Assembly (NCBI RefSeq): GCF_001951155.1
Contig: NZ_CP016359.1
Span: 310,001 to 374,000, forward strand
DNA length: 64,000 bases
Source of the DNA: Christiangramia flava JLT2011
GTDB taxonomy: Bacteria; Bacteroidota; Bacteroidia; Flavobacteriales; Flavobacteriaceae
Reading direction: 5' to 3'
Part shown: positions 43,617-52,618 of the stretch, one piece after another
Layout: every line of letters starts with the position of its first letter
Numbering within the stretch: position 1 is the first letter of the stretch
Notes under the pieces: model-generated
What the model was told of the DNA's origin: nothing
Seen by the model: only the letters and a program-made list of their open reading frames with translations
Database searches by the model: none
Made by a program: the position numbers and the translations under genes

Positions 43617-45245
43617 TTAGTATCCGGGGTTTTGTACGAGGTTCGGGTTGGTATTCACCTGCCTGTATGGAATTGGGAACAGCTTCGTGTAATCTGCACC
43701 ATCAGGATTTTTATCCCACCAGGTACCGGTAGTAAATTCTCCAAATCTAATCAGGTCCGTTCTTCTTTTTCCTTCAAATATGAATTCACGACCTCTTTCA
43801 GCCAGGAGTTCCTCCAGGGTAAGTGTCGATGTGGCATACTGCTCACTGGCCCAGTCATCTGCGCTGAAATACCTGCTTCGACTGTCATTAATAAGGTCTA
43901 CCGCCTCTTGAGTGGCACTACCTCCATTCTTTCTCATCAAGGCTTCCGCTTTATTGAAATACATTTCAGTTAAGCGGTAGATCACGAAATCATTTTCCAG
44001 GTAATTTGGATCATCTTGTGTTCCGGAACGGTATTTATTGAATCGTGCGCCGGAATTCTCTTCTCCATCAGTCATGCTTCCTTCCCCGGTTTGTCCTTCA
44101 GTATTTCTACGGATGTTATTTACGTATACAAATGGCTGACCGTTGTATTCTTCAGATCCAAGGATGGGCTCATCTGTTCCGTATTTGTACTGCGGGCCAA
44201 ATAAAAACCATTCCTGTTTACGAATATCATTTTCCTGGTAAGCATCAAAAGCTGTAGGGATTACAACAAAAGCATTCCAGCCTGAATAATTCACGTCCAG
44301 AGCCTTAGTCATATTACTGAAGCCCATGTAGAAAGCCGCCCAGTTATAACCAAATCCATTATTCCTACTGAAAGGAAACTGGAAAATATTCTCAGGAGAA
44401 TTTTCATTGGTATTGTTGAACGGACCAAGCGGGTCTGGATCTAACTGCATGTTCCCGGTAAGTGAACCGCCTTCACCGTTTATCACTTTATCGGCATACT
44501 TGATACAATCATCCCAGCGTTCCTGGCCAGACCATACTTGTGCATTCAGGTATAATTCTGAAAGCATGGAATACCCAACTGCTCGGGAAACCCTTCCTAA
44601 TAATTGTGGTGACAACGGCTGAAGTTTTTCTACATTTTCGAGCAATTCAGCTTCCACAAAATTGAATACGGCTTCCCTGCTCTGTGTTTCCGGATTCTCA
44701 GGAATACCAACCTGTGTAACGATTGGGACATTCCCCCAAAGATCCATGATCTTCATATAATGGTAAGCTCTCAGAACTTTTGATTCTGCAATTAGAGATT
44801 CCAGTTCTTCCTGGGTGACATTCGCCTGGGCCGGATCTACCTGTTCAATATCTTCGATTGCTGAATTTACATAACCTACACCGGTCCACATTAAAGACCA
44901 GGCATTCTGGATTCGCCCTTCCTGTGGCGTATAGGTGTGATAGTGCATCCTGATATGATCTCCATTGTCATACCCGTGTCTTCCCTTCTGAGGCCAGGCA
45001 ACCTGATCTGCTGAAAGTTCGTTCATATAATAATACCCGTTTTGCCCGGTAAATGCAAGCCAGGCCTGCATATGGGTAAAAGGTCTGAGCGTAGCCTGAA
45101 TGATTTCTAATTTATTGTTATAGAAATTCGATTTGGACAGCTCGGAATACGTGGTTTCTTCTAGATCGGTACAACCTATGGTTCCCAAAATGAGAAGAAA
45201 ACTAGCGATTATTTTGATACTGCTATATCTTTTCATCCTTTTCAT
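43617..45245 (-). CDS. susD: SusD/RagB-family outer-membrane glycan-binding lipoprotein (pair 2)
   Basis: This 542-residue protein has a lipoprotein leader ending at GTIGC. ATGs at 45245 and 45236 are both usable. The SusD hallmarks are an N-terminal LEETTYSELSKSNFYNN-type segment, TPR helices with SLMWTGVGYVNSAIEDI and the C-terminal ERGREFIFEGKRRTDLIRFG plus LFPIPYRQVNTNPNLVQNPGY block. It pairs with the SusC 4 bp upstream. Its sequence differs clearly from the susD at 37398, so the two pairs probably take up different oligosaccharides, for example neutral and decorated mannan fragments. Confidence 0.95.
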   Translation of the reverse strand: MKRMKRYSSIKIIASFLLILGTIGCTDLEETTYSELSKSNFYNNKLEIIQATLRPFTHMQAWLAFTGQNGYYYMNELSADQVAWPQKGRHGYDNGDHIRMHYHTYTPQEGRIQNAWSLMWTGVGYVNSAIEDIEQVDPAQANVTQEELESLIAESKVLRAYHYMKIMDLWGNVPIVTQVGIPENPETQSREAVFNFVEAELLENVEKLQPLSPQLLGRVSRAVGYSMLSELYLNAQVWSGQERWDDCIKYADKVINGEGGSLTGNMQLDPDPLGPFNNTNENSPENIFQFPFSRNNGFGYNWAAFYMGFSNMTKALDVNYSGWNAFVVIPTAFDAYQENDIRKQEWFLFGPQYKYGTDEPILGSEEYNGQPFVYVNNIRRNTEGQTGEGSMTDGEENSGARFNKYRSGTQDDPNYLENDFVIYRLTEMYFNKAEALMRKNGGSATQEAVDLINDSRSRYFSADDWASEQYATSTLTLEELLAERGREFIFEGKRRTDLIRFGEFTTGTWWDKNPDGADYTKLFPIPYRQVNTNPNLVQNPGY

Positions 45246-45249
45246 TTTT

Positions 45250-48200
45250 TTATTTAAAAATCACATTCACTCCCGCAGAAAGCGTTGTTGTTCTCGGGTA
45301 AAAATTTCTGTCGTCTATACCCGGATATAAACCGGTATCCTGTACCTCTGGATCACGTCCTGTATAACCGGTAAAAGTCGCTACATTTCGTGCACTGGTA
45401 TACACCCTGATATTTTTGAAATTGCTATCATCTGGCAGGTTGAAATTGTAACCTAAAGTGATGTTATCCAGTTTGACAAAATCACCACTTTCCAAATAAT
45501 AATCTGAATATTGCGGAGCAGACTGTATCTGGCTGTATTGAGTAACCGCAGAATTCAGAACATTACCCGGCAACAAAGATTGGTTCCCGTAGAACAGGTC
45601 TACCGTATTCAGAATATCATAATCAAACTTTCCTCTGAAGAATACAGTAAGGTCAAAATTCTTGTATTTGAAGGTGTTGGTTAGCGATGCATTGAACTTA
45701 GGCACTCCATTTCCAAGAATGGCCTTATCTTCTTCAGTAGTTTCGCTCACTGTTCCTACAGAACCATCAGCACGGTAGAACAACCATTCTCCATCCTGGG
45801 TGAAGCCTGCAAAACGCTTTCCGTAGAAGTCACCAATTGGCCCACCTTCCGTATTTCTAATGGCATCTCCAAGGTTACCAGGGTTCCCGATGTTACCTCC
45901 GTATAGTTCACTGGCGATATATACATCATTGGAAAGAGTTTCCAGTTTATTCTTCTGATAGTTACCTGTAAAGGTTACATCCCATGAAAAATCTGAAGTA
46001 TTCACTACAGAACCGCTTAGGGCAAGTTCCACACCGCTGTTCTTAATGGTTCCAACATTGGTGTAAATACTGCTCTGGATGTATGGTGGTTGTGGCACGG
46101 TATAACCTAGCAACAAGTCTTCTGTTCTACGGCTGTACACATCGATCGTACCACTTAAGCGATCATCAAAAAATCCAAAATCCACCCCATAGTTCCATTC
46201 TTTCTTCTTTTCCCATCTCAGGTTCGGATTTGGGTTTTTATTGGCTCCATATGTTTGGTAAAAAGTAGGTTCGGTAGCACCATCTAGATAAATTGGATAT
46301 TTCCCACCGGTTCCCAATGTCACGAGTGACTGATAATTTGGAATTCCCTGGTTACCGGTGATACCGTAACTAACGCGAAGTTTCAGATTGGAGATGAATT
46401 CAGTATCATCCATAAAATCTTCATCTGATATCAACCAGGCTCCGGAAGCTGCCGGGAAATTACCCCATTTGTTATTAACTCCAAATTTAGAGCTTCCTTC
46501 ACGGCGAATAGATGCCATTAGGAAATACCTGTCTCTAAAGGAATAATTCAACCTGGAAAAGAAAGCTATCAAAGTGTTATCTTCTTTAAAACTGTAAAGA
46601 TCTGGTCTCGGAAGATCAGTATCAGTGATCGCATTACCGGCTCCAAAGTTCCAGTCGAAAAACGCATCAGTAGTAAAACCACTATTATCCATCGAATAAT
46701 TTTCAGTAGTTGAATACTGATAACTATAACCTCCAAGCAGGTCAAAATCATGCTCTCCGATCGTTTTTTCATAGGTGATCGTTGGTTCAAAAGTCTTGGT
46801 CTCATCAGTGTGATTTGACTTTTTAGCATAGGCTGTTCCCTGGTACTGGCTTCCTGGGTTATACTGGTTCCAGTCTTCGGTAGAGCGATAATAACGATCG
46901 TTCCAATAATTCTTCTGGTAGGAACCAAAAGCAGCAATTTGAAGCCCGTCGATGATCTCATAACTTAAACGAGCATTACCAGAGAAGGTTTGTTGTTTTC
47001 TCAGGTTAAACCTGTTGGCATATTCAGAAAACGGATTGTATCCATTCTGAGGCTGGTAAAAACCATATCTCCCTTCATTGTAAAGATCTGTTCCTTCTTC
47101 AACAGAATAAGGTGCGTAGATTGGTGCTGTTGGGTTCCAATCTGTCACTACTCCAAACTGGCCTCCTCCAAGAAGATCAGCATTGTTAAAATTGGTAGCC
47201 ACGGTCGACTGGAAATTCAGCTTATCGTTTAAGGCTGACTGGTTGAAGTTCACTCGGAAACCATATTCTTCACGACTGTTGTGCAGCGCGATCCCGTCCA
47301 GGTTTCGATAATAAAGCGAGGCGCGGTAACTGTTGTTTTCCCCTCCACCGGAAGCCACGAAATTATGGTACTGGCTAAAATTATCTTTATTGGTAAGTTC
47401 CTCAAAAATATCAGTAGAATAGCCAAGATCATAGCTTTCCCCAATCAATCCCTGGTCTATCAAGCCTCTAAATTCTGAAGCACTCAGGAAATTTGGTCTT
47501 TTATTCACGTAATCTCTGGAGATATAAGAAGCGTATTCAAATTGGCTAACTCCTTTACTTCCCTGCTTGGTCGTAATAAGGATAACCCCGTTATTCCCAC
47601 GAGTTCCATAGATTGCAGAAGCCGCTCCACCCTTTAAAACATCAAAAGATTCAATGTCGTTTTGCTGAAGCAGGTCTAAATTTCCTCCGGGAATCCCATC
47701 AATCACAATCAAAGGCTGAGTATTACCAGTAAGTGAAGTAACACCTCTTAACTGGATGGAAGCACTGCTATTCGGGTTATTTCCGCCTGGGCGGGTAATA
47801 GTAAGACCCGAAACCTTACCCTGGATTAGATCCAAAGGAGAAGTAACCACTCCGCGGTTGAACTCCTCTTCAGATACTTTGGAAATTGCCGTAGTGATCG
47901 ACCGTCTGGTCTGACTACCATAACCTACCAGGACCACTTCATCTAAGGACTGCGGATTATTTTCCATCTGAACACTCACGGTTCCCGAAGAACCGGCTGT
48001 TCTTTTAATGGTTTTCATTCCAACGAAAGAAAATACCAGTACCGCATCCTGTGATGAAATATCAAGGGAATAATTCCCGTCAAAATCGGTTTGCGTACCA
48101 TTACTGGTACCTTCTTCCATAACGGTCACGCCGGGCAATGGAAGCCCGTCAGCATCGGTAACAGTACCGCTCACTTCAACGGCCGACTGAAATGCAAAGG

Positions 48201-48324
48201 CATTTGAGCCACTCCCAAGAAGAAAGCAACATAATAGGAAGATCTGCAAAAACCTCCCGGAACATTTTTTTAATTTACTCCTGAACTTCTCCGAAGCAAC
48301 ATCATAAGTTTTAGTTTTACTCAT
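45250..48324 (-). CDS. susC: SusC/RagA-family TonB-dependent transporter (pair 2)
   Basis: This 1024-residue outer-membrane protein has a signal peptide after a basic N terminus (to SNAFAFQ). The regulatory-like beta domain contains VSGTVTDADGLPLPGVTVMEE, followed by the TonB-box region SLDEVVLVGYGSQ. The plug has RGVTSLTGNTQPLIVIDGIPGG, and the large barrel ends in LSAGVNVIFK. It is the first gene of the 48324-42803 unit. The plug and N domain are close to SusC1, while the barrel regions differ. Its promoter carries an operator in the spacer and a second operator 235 bp upstream. Confidence 0.96.
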   Translation of the reverse strand: MSKTKTYDVASEKFRSKLKKCSGRFLQIFLLCCFLLGSGSNAFAFQSAVEVSGTVTDADGLPLPGVTVMEEGTSNGTQTDFDGNYSLDISSQDAVLVFSFVGMKTIKRTAGSSGTVSVQMENNPQSLDEVVLVGYGSQTRRSITTAISKVSEEEFNRGVVTSPLDLIQGKVSGLTITRPGGNNPNSSASIQLRGVTSLTGNTQPLIVIDGIPGGNLDLLQQNDIESFDVLKGGAASAIYGTRGNNGVILITTKQGSKGVSQFEYASYISRDYVNKRPNFLSASEFRGLIDQGLIGESYDLGYSTDIFEELTNKDNFSQYHNFVASGGGENNSYRASLYYRNLDGIALHNSREEYGFRVNFNQSALNDKLNFQSTVATNFNNADLLGGGQFGVVTDWNPTAPIYAPYSVEEGTDLYNEGRYGFYQPQNGYNPFSEYANRFNLRKQQTFSGNARLSYEIIDGLQIAAFGSYQKNYWNDRYYRSTEDWNQYNPGSQYQGTAYAKKSNHTDETKTFEPTITYEKTIGEHDFDLLGGYSYQYSTTENYSMDNSGFTTDAFFDWNFGAGNAITDTDLPRPDLYSFKEDNTLIAFFSRLNYSFRDRYFLMASIRREGSSKFGVNNKWGNFPAASGAWLISDEDFMDDTEFISNLKLRVSYGITGNQGIPNYQSLVTLGTGGKYPIYLDGATEPTFYQTYGANKNPNPNLRWEKKKEWNYGVDFGFFDDRLSGTIDVYSRRTEDLLLGYTVPQPPYIQSSIYTNVGTIKNSGVELALSGSVVNTSDFSWDVTFTGNYQKNKLETLSNDVYIASELYGGNIGNPGNLGDAIRNTEGGPIGDFYGKRFAGFTQDGEWLFYRADGSVGTVSETTEEDKAILGNGVPKFNASLTNTFKYKNFDLTVFFRGKFDYDILNTVDLFYGNQSLLPGNVLNSAVTQYSQIQSAPQYSDYYLESGDFVKLDNITLGYNFNLPDDSNFKNIRVYTSARNVATFTGYTGRDPEVQDTGLYPGIDDRNFYPRTTTLSAGVNVIFK

Positions 48325-48367
48325 AAATGTTAATTTTTGGTTGTTTTAACATTGTTTTAATTCTAGA

Positions 48368-48397
48368 GCAATATACTAAATCGTTTTAGCAAAACAA
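48368..48397 (-). promoter_or_regulatory. susC2 promoter with LacI-type operator between -33 and -7
   Basis: On the minus strand TTG (48397-48395) is followed after 19 bp by TATATTGC (48375-48368). The spacer holds CTAAAACGATTTAG (48376-48389, centre 48382.5), the same sequence in the reverse sense as at susC1. The downstream leader (about 45 bp, with TTAAAACAACCAAAAATTAAC) also resembles the susC1 leader. Confidence 0.8.
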
Positions 48398-48478
48398 GTA
48401 AGCGGAAAATATTTTTTATTAACCTCACAAATAAGTATTTAAATAAGTACTAATTCCGGAAAAAATAAATGCTTAGAC

Positions 48479-48539
48479 AGCGTTATTACTAATAATTGTT
48501 GAATTTTTGAAGATATTGCAAGATTCAAAAAGTAACGCT
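48479..48539 (-). terminator. Nested inverted repeats, possible terminator of the LacI-esterase operon
   Basis: The outer arms AGCGTTA (48479-48485) and TAACGCT (48533-48539) enclose inner arms TTTTTGAA (48504-48511) and TTCAAAAA (48524-48531). On the minus strand the structure is followed by a T-rich run (TTTATTTTTTCC). It sits between the esterase stop and the susC2 promoter, between the two operators. Confidence 0.4.
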
Positions 48540-48612
48540 TTAAGAACCTGTTTATCCATTAATAGTGAAGTATAGAAAATTGGGATTGTGTTAAAATTCT
48601 TCTAATTTCAGG

Positions 48613-48622
48613 AAAACGTTTT
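48613..48622. promoter_or_regulatory. Upstream auxiliary operator of susC2
   Basis: AAAACGTTTT is a perfect 10-bp palindrome with a TAG-type flank on one side (AAAACGTTTTAG), centred at 48617.5. It is exactly 235 bp from the promoter operator. It overlaps the stop codon of the esterase gene by two bases. Confidence 0.65.
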
Positions 48623-49436
48623 AGTTGGAAGAATGTTCTGAAACAAAATTCAGAAGCAACGGAAAAGCTGGTAACGTCATGTTATGTCCATAGCCATCCA
48701 ATTCATAAATATCGATATCATTTTGCCCATTTACTTTCATCATTCGGTAGAAATAGGCATTTTCTTCATAACGCCCTAACATTTCTTTTTCCCGGTCACC
48801 TGTTATAAGCAAAATAGGCGGTGTGTCTTTTCTAACATAGTATATTGGCGCCCATCTGTCGATGAGGGGTTGTTCTCCTGGAATACCCATTTCCTGGCGA
48901 ATGGTAAAGTGGGTGATGGTATGACCGCTAAAAGGCACCAAGCCAGCTACGTCATTGGCGTCCAGGTCATATTTTACAAGCAGGTCCTTGTCCATCACGC
49001 TCATCAGCGCCAGGTATCCACCTGCCGAATGACCCGAAACAAAAATCCTTTCAGGATCACCATGAAATTTTTCAATATTTCTAAAAACCCAGGCCACCGC
49101 TTCAGCGGCATCATACACACTTTCTGCCGCTTTGACTTTAGGCGATAAACGATAGCCCGCTCCAACCACGCAATAGCCTTTTCCCGTTAGTGCATCTGGT
49201 AATTCCTTGCTTCCCCCGGTAAGGCCACCTCCATGGAACCAAATGATGACCGGAACCTTGTTTTTATCTTCGGGAAAACTGATATCCACCAGTTTCATCT
49301 GGCGTTCGTAATCGCTTGGAACAGAATTTATAGAATCGTAATATGGTATATCCATGAGCCTTTGGTATTCCTGCGCGGAGAGTTGAAAGCAGTTCGCACA
49401 AAGAACAGCAACTACTAAGAATATCAGCTTTTTCAT
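48621..49436 (-). CDS. Secreted alpha/beta-hydrolase (carbohydrate esterase-like)
   Basis: This 271-residue protein has a signal peptide (to QLSAQE). The oxyanion-hole motif HGGG is at 68-71, the nucleophile elbow GHSAGG places Ser137, and the acid and base are Asp214 (ITGDRE) and His251 (GYGHN). This is the hormone-sensitive-lipase/acetyl-esterase type of fold. Its place behind the PUL regulator suggests removal of acyl groups, such as acetyl esters, from the polysaccharide. The ATG overlaps the LacI stop (TAATG), so the two are translationally coupled. Confidence 0.85.
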   Translation of the reverse strand: MKKLIFLVVAVLCANCFQLSAQEYQRLMDIPYYDSINSVPSDYERQMKLVDISFPEDKNKVPVIIWFHGGGLTGGSKELPDALTGKGYCVVGAGYRLSPKVKAAESVYDAAEAVAWVFRNIEKFHGDPERIFVSGHSAGGYLALMSVMDKDLLVKYDLDANDVAGLVPFSGHTITHFTIRQEMGIPGEQPLIDRWAPIYYVRKDTPPILLITGDREKEMLGRYEENAYFYRMMKVNGQNDIDIYELDGYGHNMTLPAFPLLLNFVSEHSSN

Positions 49437-50482
49437 TATGAATGCATCAGTTTTTCTTCCTTTGGAAGAGAGGAATCACGAGGAATCAGCTTGGTATCCA
49501 GCACTACATGCCTGGTAGATTTTATACCTTTATCGGTCTGCAACATTTCCATCATGATTTTCATCAGCTCTTTACCGATCTTTTTCAGCGGTTGCGCTAC
49601 TGCAGAAATCGATGGGGAATAAATCTTGAAAAGGTCATTATCATCAAAAGTAATGATACCCATTTCCTGTAATTTTCGAGGATGATCTTCTCTCAAAACT
49701 TCCAGCCCGATCTGCGTAAGATAGTTGGTCGAGAAAAACACAGCATCCAGGTCTGGATTCTTCTGCAGGAATTGTTGTATCTGTTTTTTCCCATTTTTAG
49801 AACCGGTTTCAGAATAAGGAATTTTTAAAACATAACTTTTAAGCTTGTTTTCTGTAATGGCATTGAGATAGCCATCCAGCCTTCCCTTCATCTGGATTTG
49901 ATCTACATCAATGGTGATAAACCCTATATTACGGTATCCCCTGCTAAGTAAATGCTGCGTGCCATGATGGGTAGAATTTTCATTGTCTATCACCACATAA
50001 TTGGTATCTAAATCATCAAAATACCGGTCAAAAAGTACTACTGGAATGTTGTTATTGATCAGCATTTGGATACTGTCTTTGATACCTGGAGAAGGAATGA
50101 TTATAAACCCATCAACCTGCCGTTCGTAAAAAAGATTGATCAGTTCCCGAGAACGATCGTCATTGTTTTCATTGCTGCAAAAAAGCACTTTATAATCTTC
50201 TTTATAAGCTATGTCTTCAATGATCCTCGCAATCTTGGAAAAGAAATAGTTGCTTATATCTTCCACCATGAAAACGAGGATTTTTGTTTTACCGGTTCTC
50301 AAACTCTGAGCTACCAGATTTGGGCGGTAATTGATCTTCCTGGTATAATCCTGAATTTTTTTTATAACCTCATCGGAAATTTTCTTTTCTTTCCCCTTGC
50401 CATTCAGAACAAAAGAAACCGTGGTAACTGAAACATTGAGTTCTCTGGCGATATCTTTTAGCGAATGGCGTTTTTTGTTCAT
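49436..50482 (-). CDS. LacI-family transcriptional regulator of the PUL
   Basis: This 348-residue protein has an N-terminal HTH (SLKDIARELNVSVTTVSFVLNGKG) and hinge helix (YRPNLVAQSLRTGKT), followed by a periplasmic-binding-protein-like sugar-sensor domain. The LacI class binds palindromes with a central CG, which matches the CTAAAWCGWTTTAG sites found at seven intergenic places in this window. It is the only regulator seen, and no hybrid two-component sensor or ECF sigma/anti-sigma pair is present. It likely represses the susCD, GMC, GH76 and 21-kb operons until a sugar effector is bound. The effector is unknown, with mannose or a mannose phosphate plausible. It overlaps the esterase start by 1 bp. 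Confidence 0.93.
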   Translation of the reverse strand: MNKKRHSLKDIARELNVSVTTVSFVLNGKGKEKKISDEVIKKIQDYTRKINYRPNLVAQSLRTGKTKILVFMVEDISNYFFSKIARIIEDIAYKEDYKVLFCSNENNDDRSRELINLFYERQVDGFIIIPSPGIKDSIQMLINNNIPVVLFDRYFDDLDTNYVVIDNENSTHHGTQHLLSRGYRNIGFITIDVDQIQMKGRLDGYLNAITENKLKSYVLKIPYSETGSKNGKKQIQQFLQKNPDLDAVFFSTNYLTQIGLEVLREDHPRKLQEMGIITFDDNDLFKIYSPSISAVAQPLKKIGKELMKIMMEMLQTDKGIKSTRHVVLDTKLIPRDSSLPKEEKLMHS

Positions 50483-50509
50483 TATGGTTGTAATTAGTTA
50501 GTATTCTTT

Positions 50510-50517
50510 CAAAAATA
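50510..50517 (-). promoter_or_regulatory. Candidate -7 element for the LacI regulator gene
   Basis: Read on the minus strand the octamer is TATTTTTG, an exact TAnnTTTG match, about 28 bp before the LacI start codon in the 69-bp gap after GH92. No -33 TTG at 19 bp is visible and no operator copy is present, so autoregulation is not evident. Confidence 0.4.
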
Positions 50518-50551
50518 ACAAGATAAATTCAAATATTTTGGATTTCCTTCA

Positions 50552-52606
50552 TTAGTCTGGCGTAAGAGCTGAATTTTCTATATCAGTTATAAATTGATCT
50601 TCAATGCCCCAGCTTTTATTTGGTCCTTCGGAAAGTTCTATTTCCAGGCTTCCACCTTCCACGATCTCACTGTGTTTCAGCCAGTTTCGGCCCAACTGTT
50701 TACCATTCAGCTTCACCGATTTTATATAAAACCAGTCTTTATGATAATTTGAAACCTGTACCATGAATCTTTTTCCATTTCCGTAGTCGATCTCGTATTT
50801 TTCAAAAATCGGTGCGGTTAGGTAATAAACCGGACTCCCTACATTCGCTGGAGACAAACCTAAACTTCTCATCACAAACCAGGAAGACATGGTTCCCGAA
50901 TCATCATCCATTGTTCTAACATAAGCTTTTGGCTTATTCTGGTAAATTCTGCCAACATAAGGATCGATTCCTTTACTGTTATCATTGAAATATGTTTGAA
51001 CCATTGTATCCAAAAGTATCTTCCTATACAACTCCTGTGATTTCCAGGGTTGAGAAGTAGCATTATACAATCCCGGAACCTGGAGATCAGGCTGATTCGC
51101 ATGGTTATAATTGAAATCTGAAAAAAACTGGTCTAACTGCTTTGTAAATGATGCTTCGCCTCCCGCCAGCGCTTTGAGACCGGTAATATCAAATGGCACG
51201 AACCAGCGGTACTGCCAGATGGTTCCCTGGTAAAGTCCGCGCGCCTGCATACGGTCAACATCTCCTTTGCTCAGGTCAGCAAAATCCTTTTTCCAGTATT
51301 CCTGATATTTTTCTGCCTGCTCAAGATAATTTTTACTCAATTCCCTGTCACCCATTTCTTGTAGCAAACCAGCCATCGCCCATTTGTCGTAAGAAGTTTC
51401 CAGGGATTTATCTGGTGAATCATATTTTAGAGAAGAAGCTTCCTTCAGTAAACCCTCTTTGATCGATTTTACATCGATATCATATCCTTTTCGTAACGCA
51501 TCCAGGATAACGACCATCGCATGTTCTGTACGAACGGTTGGGGAAGGCTCGTGTTGGGTTGCCCACTCCTGCTTTCCATACTTGTAAAGGTTGGCAATGG
51601 AGCTTGAAATATCCTGATAGGTCTCAGGGAAAAGCAAAGACAGCATTGGTAATTGTTCCCTGTAATTATCCCAGATCGCCCAGCCATTATAGATTTTATG
51701 ATCGCTCTGTTGAAGTGATCCATCAATCGCGCGGTAAGTGCCATCACTTTCGGAAACCTGATAAGGCGCCTGTAAGCCCCGGTAAAGCAAGGAATAGAAC
51801 AGCTCTTCTCTGTCGCTTTCTCCGGAAACTTTTACTCTACCCAGTACTTCATTCCAATTTTGTTCAGAAACACTTGAAAGATTTTTACTGGATTGCTGAA
51901 TTCTTTTCTTTGCATATTCTGAATTGACCGAAGAAAAAGCGATTGGAATACTAACTTTAGTAGCATTTCCTTTCAATAGATATTGATGTTCCCCAGTCTT
52001 TTCAAGATCATAATTTTTCGGAATTTCAATGGCGAAATAAAGTCTGTAAACTCCGCGGCTGCATGTTGTTTCCGTATCAATCCAACCCTTTAGGAATCCG
52101 TTTTCTATAGAATGTTCCTCTTTCTTAAATCTTCCGGCAAGCGCATATGCAAGGTCAATATACACTCCATTTTCACCCTCCGGAAAGCGGAATTCATCTC
52201 TCCCCATATTTAAGGCTGAATAAAGCTGTGCTTCAATACCGTTTTCAAAAGTAACAGTATATTTTCCCGGTGATGCTATTTGTTTTTTCCTGATTAAAAT
52301 TTCTTCAGAATTATCGCCAAGAAAAGGTTTTATCAGGATATTTCCTCCGCTACCGGTACAACCCACACCTTCAATTCTTGTATGCGTAAAACCCAGATAC
52401 TGCCGGGCATAATATTCATAACCGGTATGCTGATGTGGATTGGTTTCCGGAGCAATATTCATCATACTAAAAGGAAAAGAAGCACCGGGAGACATTTGTC
52501 CGTGGTCTCCCGATGTTCCCAGAAACACATTAACCTTTTCTGTAATATTTTGAGACTGCACTGAAAACAGAATGCTGAAAAGCAGTAAACTGAGATATTT
52601 TTTCAT
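50552..52606 (-). CDS. GH92 variant with Gln in place of the general acid, candidate mannose-1-phosphate-diester hydrolase
   Basis: This 684-residue protein has a signal peptide (to SVQSQN). It is shorter than the other GH92s here and carries HQHTGYEY and FTHTRIEGVGCTGSGG in its N domain. In the segment aligned with the general-acid EGNSW of its paralogues it reads YQGTIWQYRW, so Gln460 (codon CAG at 51229-51227) replaces Glu. The base region MDDDSGTMSSW keeps Asp567-569. As I recall, the GH92 enzyme of Cellulosimicrobium that removes mannose from mannose-alpha-1-phospho-6-mannose carries the same Glu-to-Gln change, because a phosphate leaving group needs no acid. Uncapping of phosphomannan is the best guess. 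An inactive binding paralogue is the alternative. Confidence 0.85.
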   Translation of the reverse strand: MKKYLSLLLFSILFSVQSQNITEKVNVFLGTSGDHGQMSPGASFPFSMMNIAPETNPHQHTGYEYYARQYLGFTHTRIEGVGCTGSGGNILIKPFLGDNSEEILIRKKQIASPGKYTVTFENGIEAQLYSALNMGRDEFRFPEGENGVYIDLAYALAGRFKKEEHSIENGFLKGWIDTETTCSRGVYRLYFAIEIPKNYDLEKTGEHQYLLKGNATKVSIPIAFSSVNSEYAKKRIQQSSKNLSSVSEQNWNEVLGRVKVSGESDREELFYSLLYRGLQAPYQVSESDGTYRAIDGSLQQSDHKIYNGWAIWDNYREQLPMLSLLFPETYQDISSSIANLYKYGKQEWATQHEPSPTVRTEHAMVVILDALRKGYDIDVKSIKEGLLKEASSLKYDSPDKSLETSYDKWAMAGLLQEMGDRELSKNYLEQAEKYQEYWKKDFADLSKGDVDRMQARGLYQGTIWQYRWFVPFDITGLKALAGGEASFTKQLDQFFSDFNYNHANQPDLQVPGLYNATSQPWKSQELYRKILLDTMVQTYFNDNSKGIDPYVGRIYQNKPKAYVRTMDDDSGTMSSWFVMRSLGLSPANVGSPVYYLTAPIFEKYEIDYGNGKRFMVQVSNYHKDWFYIKSVKLNGKQLGRNWLKHSEIVEGGSLEIELSEGPNKSWGIEDQFITDIENSALTPD

Positions 52607-52618
52607 TTTTCGTTAATC

